DNA of 52,591 bases from Alphaproteobacteria bacterium. GTDB lineage: Bacteria; Pseudomonadota; Alphaproteobacteria; SMXQ01. A program made the translations under genes and the position numbers. The stretch spans positions 1 to 52,591 of the forward strand of contig JAURLI010000029.1 of NCBI GenBank assembly GCA_030831315.1, given 5' to 3'. Shown here in pieces: positions 45,146-52,591 of this stretch. The notes under the pieces are model-generated. The model was not told the DNA's origin. It worked only from the letters and a program-made list of their open reading frames with translations, and searched no databases. The stretch's first letter is position 1; the number at the start of each line of letters is the position of its first letter.

Positions 45146-46387
45146 TCAGATATCCAGCAGGATGCGCTCGGGCTGCTCGATGCATTCCTTGACGCGCACG
45201 AGGAAAGTCACCGCCTCGCGCCCGTCGACGATGCGGTGATCGTAGCTGAGCGCAAGATTCATCATCGGACGGATCTCGACGGCATCACCCACGGCGATGG
45301 GCCGCTTGACGATGGCATGCATGCCGAGGATGCCCGACTGCGGCGGGTTGAGGATCGGCGTCGACAGGAGCGAACCGTAGATGCCGCCGTTGGTGATGGT
45401 GAAGGTGCCGCCGGTCAGCTCGTCGATGGACAGCTTGCCGTCGCGCCCGCGCTTGGCGAGGTCGCCGATTTCTTTCTCGATTTCGGCAAAGCCCTTGGTA
45501 TCGGCGTCACGGAGCACGGGGACGATCAGCCCCTGTTCGGTGCCGACGGCAACACCCAAGTCGTAATGGTTCTTGTAGATGATCTCGTCGCCGGAAATTT
45601 CCGCGTTCACTTCCGGAACTTCCTTCAACGCCACCACACAGGCCCGGACAAAGAACGACATGAAGCCGAGCTTGATGCCATGCTTCTTGACGAAGCTGTC
45701 CTGCAGGCGGTTGCGAAGGGCCATCACTGCGCTCATGTCCGCCTCGTTGAAGGTGGTGAGCATGGCGGCGGTGTTCTGCGCTTCCTTGAGGCGCTCGGCG
45801 ATACGCCGGCGCAGGCGCGTCATCTTCACGCGCTCTTCGCGCGGGCCAAGCTCGCGCGGGGAGGCCGGGGCTTTTGCGGCCGGGGCGGCGGCGGGGGCTG
45901 GCGCGGCGGCGCCCTTTTCGATGAAGGCCAGCACATCGCCCTTGGTCAGGCGGCCATCCTTGCCGGAAGCGGGAATCTTCGCGGGATCGAGGCCGTTATC
46001 CTCGACCAGCTTGCGCACTGCGGGCGCCAATGCCATGTCGGCTGCGGGGGCCGCTGCTGGCGCGGGCTGGGGTGCGGGCGCAGTAGCGGCTGCGGCAGGC
46101 TTCGGGGCGGGAGCCGGTGCGGCGGCAGCGGGCTTCGCAGCGGCCTTTCCGCCTTCGTCGATGCGCCCGAGAACGGCGCCGACTTCAACCTCGGCCCCGG
46201 CATCGGCGACGATTTCCGACAGCACGCCCGCGGCCTTGGCATTGACCTCGACCGAGACCTTGTCGGTTTCGAGCTCGAGCAACGGCTCGTCCATGGCCAC
46301 CGCTTCGCCCGCGGACTTGAACCACTTGGCGACGGTTGCCTCGGTCACGGATTCGCCGAGGGCGGGAACGACGATGTCCACAGCCAT
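45146..46387 (-). CDS. sucB: 2-oxoglutarate dehydrogenase E2, dihydrolipoyl succinyltransferase
   Basis: 413 residues. One lipoyl domain (1-~78; lipoyl-Lys43 in LETDKVSV), Ala/Pro linker, E3-binding domain (~115-152; [18 protein letters not shown]), catalytic domain with [15 protein letters not shown] near the end. Succinyltransfer to CoA in the TCA cycle. It starts right after the sucA stop. Confidence 0.97.
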   Translation of the reverse strand: MAVDIVVPALGESVTEATVAKWFKSAGEAVAMDEPLLELETDKVSVEVNAKAAGVLSEIVADAGAEVEVGAVLGRIDEGGKAAAKPAAAAPAPAPKPAAAATAPAPQPAPAAAPAADMALAPAVRKLVEDNGLDPAKIPASGKDGRLTKGDVLAFIEKGAAAPAPAAAPAAKAPASPRELGPREERVKMTRLRRRIAERLKEAQNTAAMLTTFNEADMSAVMALRNRLQDSFVKKHGIKLGFMSFFVRACVVALKEVPEVNAEISGDEIIYKNHYDLGVAVGTEQGLIVPVLRDADTKGFAEIEKEIGDLAKRGRDGKLSIDELTGGTFTITNGGIYGSLLSTPILNPPQSGILGMHAIVKRPIAVGDAVEIRPMMNLALSYDHRIVDGREAVTFLVRVKECIEQPERILLDI

Positions 46388-46388
46388 G

Positions 46389-49412
<3,024 letters not shown>

Positions 49413-49510
49413 CGGCTACAGCGGCCCCTGCCGCCCTTCCCAAAACACCGGCGGACCGCGCAAGGCCTGCGGGTCCCATCATCGGATACCAGAGCAAACC
49501 TAATAAATGC

Positions 49511-50386
49511 TTAGCCTTTCAGGGCCTTGGCAATGGTGCTGCCGAGCGCGGCCGGCGAGGCCGCAACCTTGATCCCGGCGGATTTCATTGCCTCGATCTT
49601 GTCACCGGCACCGCCCTTGCCGCCGGCGATGATCGCGCCGGCATGGCCCATGCGGCGTCCCGGCGGGGCCGTGACGCCGGCGATGAAGCCAACCATCGGC
49701 TTCTTCTTCTTGGCTTTCTTGTAGAAGGCCGCAGCGTCTTCCTCGGCCGAACCGCCGATTTCGCCGATCATGACGATGCCCTTGGTTTCGTCGTCGGCCA
49801 GGAACATTTCAAGGCATTCCACGAAATTTGTGCCGTTCACGGGATCGCCGCCGATGCCGATACAGGTCGACTGGCCGAGCCCGGCGGCCGTCGTCTGGGC
49901 GACGGCTTCGTAGGTCAGGGTGCCCGAACGCGACACGATGCCGACCTTGCCGCGCGAATGGATGTGGCCCGGCATGATGCCGATCTTGCATTCGTCGGGC
50001 GTGATGACGCCCGGGCAGTTGGGACCGATCAGACGGGTCTTGGAATGGGCGAGAGCGCGCTTGACGCGCACCATGTCGAGAACGGGGATGCCCTCGGTGA
50101 TGCACACGACGAGTTCGACTTCGGCGTCGATCGCTTCGAGGATGGCATCGGCCGCGAAGGGCGGCGGCACGTAGATGACGGACGCGTTGGCGCCGGTCTT
50201 TTCCACGGCAGCGGCAACGGTATCGAACACCGGCAGGTCGAGATGCTTGGAGCCGCCCTTGCCCGGGGTGACACCGCCGACCATCTTGGTGCCATAGGCA
50301 ATCGCCTGTTCCGAATGGAACGTGCCCTGGGCCCCGGTAAAGCCTTGGCAGATGACCTTGGTCTTCTTGTTGACCAGAACCGCCAT
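49511..50386 (-). CDS. sucD: succinyl-CoA synthetase subunit alpha
   Basis: 291 residues. CoA-binding Rossmann part (1-~125; [14 protein letters not shown]), GPNCPGVI, and the phospho-His region [16 protein letters not shown]. The start ATG 50386 shares a base with the sucC stop (TAATG). Forms the alpha/beta enzyme with SucC. Confidence 0.98.
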   Translation of the reverse strand: MAVLVNKKTKVICQGFTGAQGTFHSEQAIAYGTKMVGGVTPGKGGSKHLDLPVFDTVAAAVEKTGANASVIYVPPPFAADAILEAIDAEVELVVCITEGIPVLDMVRVKRALAHSKTRLIGPNCPGVITPDECKIGIMPGHIHSRGKVGIVSRSGTLTYEAVAQTTAAGLGQSTCIGIGGDPVNGTNFVECLEMFLADDETKGIVMIGEIGGSAEEDAAAFYKKAKKKKPMVGFIAGVTAPPGRRMGHAGAIIAGGKGGAGDKIEAMKSAGIKVAASPAALGSTIAKALKG

Positions 50387-51555
50387 TAGCGAGCCTCTTT
50401 CACCTGGGCGACGATCTTTTCCGCGGCATCGGCGAGATTGTCTGCCGACACGATGGCGAGGCCCGATTCGTTCAGGATCTTCTTGCCCAATTCCACGTTG
50501 GTTCCTTCGAGACGGACCACCAACGGAACGTGCAGGCTGACCTCGCGCGCCGCGGCGACGACGCCTTCGGCGATGACGTCGCAACGCATGATGCCGCCGA
50601 AGATGTTGACCAGAATGCCTTCGACATTGGGATCCGACAGGATCAGCTTGAAAGCGGTGGTCACGCGTTCGCGCGTGGCGCCGCCGCCGACATCGAGGAA
50701 GTTGGCGGGCGAGCCGCCGTAAAGCTTGATGATGTCCATCGTCGCCATGGCGAGGCCGGCGCCGTTGACCATGCAACCGATGTTGCCGTCGAGCTTGATG
50801 TAGTTGAGATCGTGCTTGGAGGCCTCGAGCTCGGCCGGGTCTTCTTCGTCCTCGTCGCGCAGTTCCTGGATGTCCTTGTGGCGGAACAGCGAATTGTCGT
50901 CGAAGTTCATCTTGGCATCGAGCGCCAGCACATCGCCGCGCTTGGTGATGACCAGCGGATTGATTTCGGCAAGCGACGCATCGAGCGACATGAAGGCGTT
51001 GTAAAGCGACAGCATGAAGCGCACGGCGTTCTTCACCTGATCGCCCGAAAGGCCCAGGCCGAAGGCGAGGCGGCGCGCATGGAAAGGCTGCATGCCGGTG
51101 GCCGGGTCGATGGCGACCTTGAGAATCTTTTCAGGGGTCTTGGCGGCCACGGTCTCGATTTCGACCCCGCCTTCGGTGGACGCCATCATGGTGACGCGAC
51201 CGGCGGCACGATCGACGAGAATGCCGAGGTAAAGCTCGCGCGCGATGTCGCAGCCTTCCTCGATATAGACGCGCTTGACTTCCTTGCCTTCGGGGCCGGT
51301 CTGGTGCGTGACCAGATTCATGCCAAGCATCTTCTTGGCGCTGTCGCGGACGTCCTTGAGGGACTTCACGACCTTGACGCCGCCGCCCTTGCCACGGCCG
51401 CCTGCGTGAATCTGGGCCTTGACGACCCAGACGGCGCCGCCAAGATCCTTGGCAATGCGTTCTGCTTCTTTCGGCGTATAAGCGACACCGCCCTTGGGGA
51501 CGGCGACACCGAATTTCGCAAGAAGGCTCTTCGCCTGATATTCGTGAATATTCAT
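50386..51555 (-). CDS. sucC: succinyl-CoA synthetase subunit beta
   Basis: 389 residues. [17 protein letters not shown] opening, ATP-grasp domain (~1-235; [16 protein letters not shown]) and CoA-ligase domain ([29 protein letters not shown]). Substrate-level phosphorylation in the TCA cycle. First gene of sucCDAB-lpd here; 148 bp separate it from mdh. Confidence 0.98.
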   Translation of the reverse strand: MNIHEYQAKSLLAKFGVAVPKGGVAYTPKEAERIAKDLGGAVWVVKAQIHAGGRGKGGGVKVVKSLKDVRDSAKKMLGMNLVTHQTGPEGKEVKRVYIEEGCDIARELYLGILVDRAAGRVTMMASTEGGVEIETVAAKTPEKILKVAIDPATGMQPFHARRLAFGLGLSGDQVKNAVRFMLSLYNAFMSLDASLAEINPLVITKRGDVLALDAKMNFDDNSLFRHKDIQELRDEDEEDPAELEASKHDLNYIKLDGNIGCMVNGAGLAMATMDIIKLYGGSPANFLDVGGGATRERVTTAFKLILSDPNVEGILVNIFGGIMRCDVIAEGVVAAAREVSLHVPLVVRLEGTNVELGKKILNESGLAIVSADNLADAAEKIVAQVKEAR

Positions 51556-51703
51556 CTTCGGCCGTTACTGCCAGCGATACGGGCCCGGCGCGGAAGTGGT
51601 TCCGTCCGAAAGCATGGTTAATCTATCACCCGAAACGCCTTTCGCAACCGTTAACCCCGGAAAGATGGGATAAAAAACCCCGAATTTCCAAGGTTTTGAC
51701 TGC

Positions 51704-52591
<888 letters not shown>

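Overview
The window is GC-rich alphaproteobacterial chromosome with a lower-GC insert between about 4.2 and 19.8 kb. The core gene orders support this: F1 ATP synthase as atpH-A-G-D-C without F0 genes, mdh-sucC-sucD-sucA-sucB-lpd, rplU-rpmA-obgE-proB-proA-nadD-rsfS-rlmH-gpmI-envC-ctpA, and a DUF484 gene beside xerC. A Rhodospirillales-type organism is plausible, but I cannot name a genus.

Layout. (1) 0-4.2 kb: a two-domain VOC protein, an alpha/beta hydrolase, an MFS transporter and a MetE-like gene broken by a 1-nt frameshift. (2) 4.2-7.85 kb: AT-richer flank with small repeats, a tRNA-Met-like relic and a STAND ATPase gene with a damaged AlbA_2-like N-terminus. (3) 7.9-19.73 kb: an integrated element of about 11.8 kb. 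(4) 19.76-33.1 kb: ribosomal, proline, NAD, peptidoglycan and RNA-decay genes. (5) 33.2-40.5 kb: ATP synthase and priA. (6) 40.6-43.7 kb: fructose-6-P aldolase/transaldolase, DUF484, xerC and two small membrane proteins. (7) 43.7-52.6 kb: 2-oxoglutarate dehydrogenase, succinyl-CoA synthetase and malate dehydrogenase (cut by the window edge).

The element is bounded by a split tRNA-Ser(CGA) gene on the minus strand. Its 5' half with a -10-like box remains at 19720-19761 and its 3' half at 7856-7913. They share a 10-bp core in the anticodon loop, and joining them gives a perfectly sized 90-nt tRNA-Ser. The tRNA is not rebuilt at either junction. Instead the element carries its own intact tRNA-Ser(CGA) with its own promoter at 18261-18350, next to the tyrosine integrase, and this probably replaces the destroyed host gene.

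Inside the element are a putative HUH replication endonuclease, a serine resolvase, a stand-alone resolvase-like helix-turn-helix, a ribbon-helix-helix protein in a coupled three-gene operon, a MORN-repeat/aspartic-protease protein, several unknown genes and a ~1013-residue fusion. I read the fusion as a catalytically degenerate cytosine-C5 methyltransferase fold, a TET/JBP-type 2-oxoglutarate dioxygenase and a TET-associated-type glycosyltransferase: a one-polypeptide DNA-base hypermodification enzyme. Five perfect or near-perfect palindromes of the TGTCAG/CTGACA type lie at the left end, on the start codon of the fusion gene, and upstream of the resolvase and integrase, suggesting one regulator for the element. 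No capsid, tail, terminase or conjugation genes are visible.
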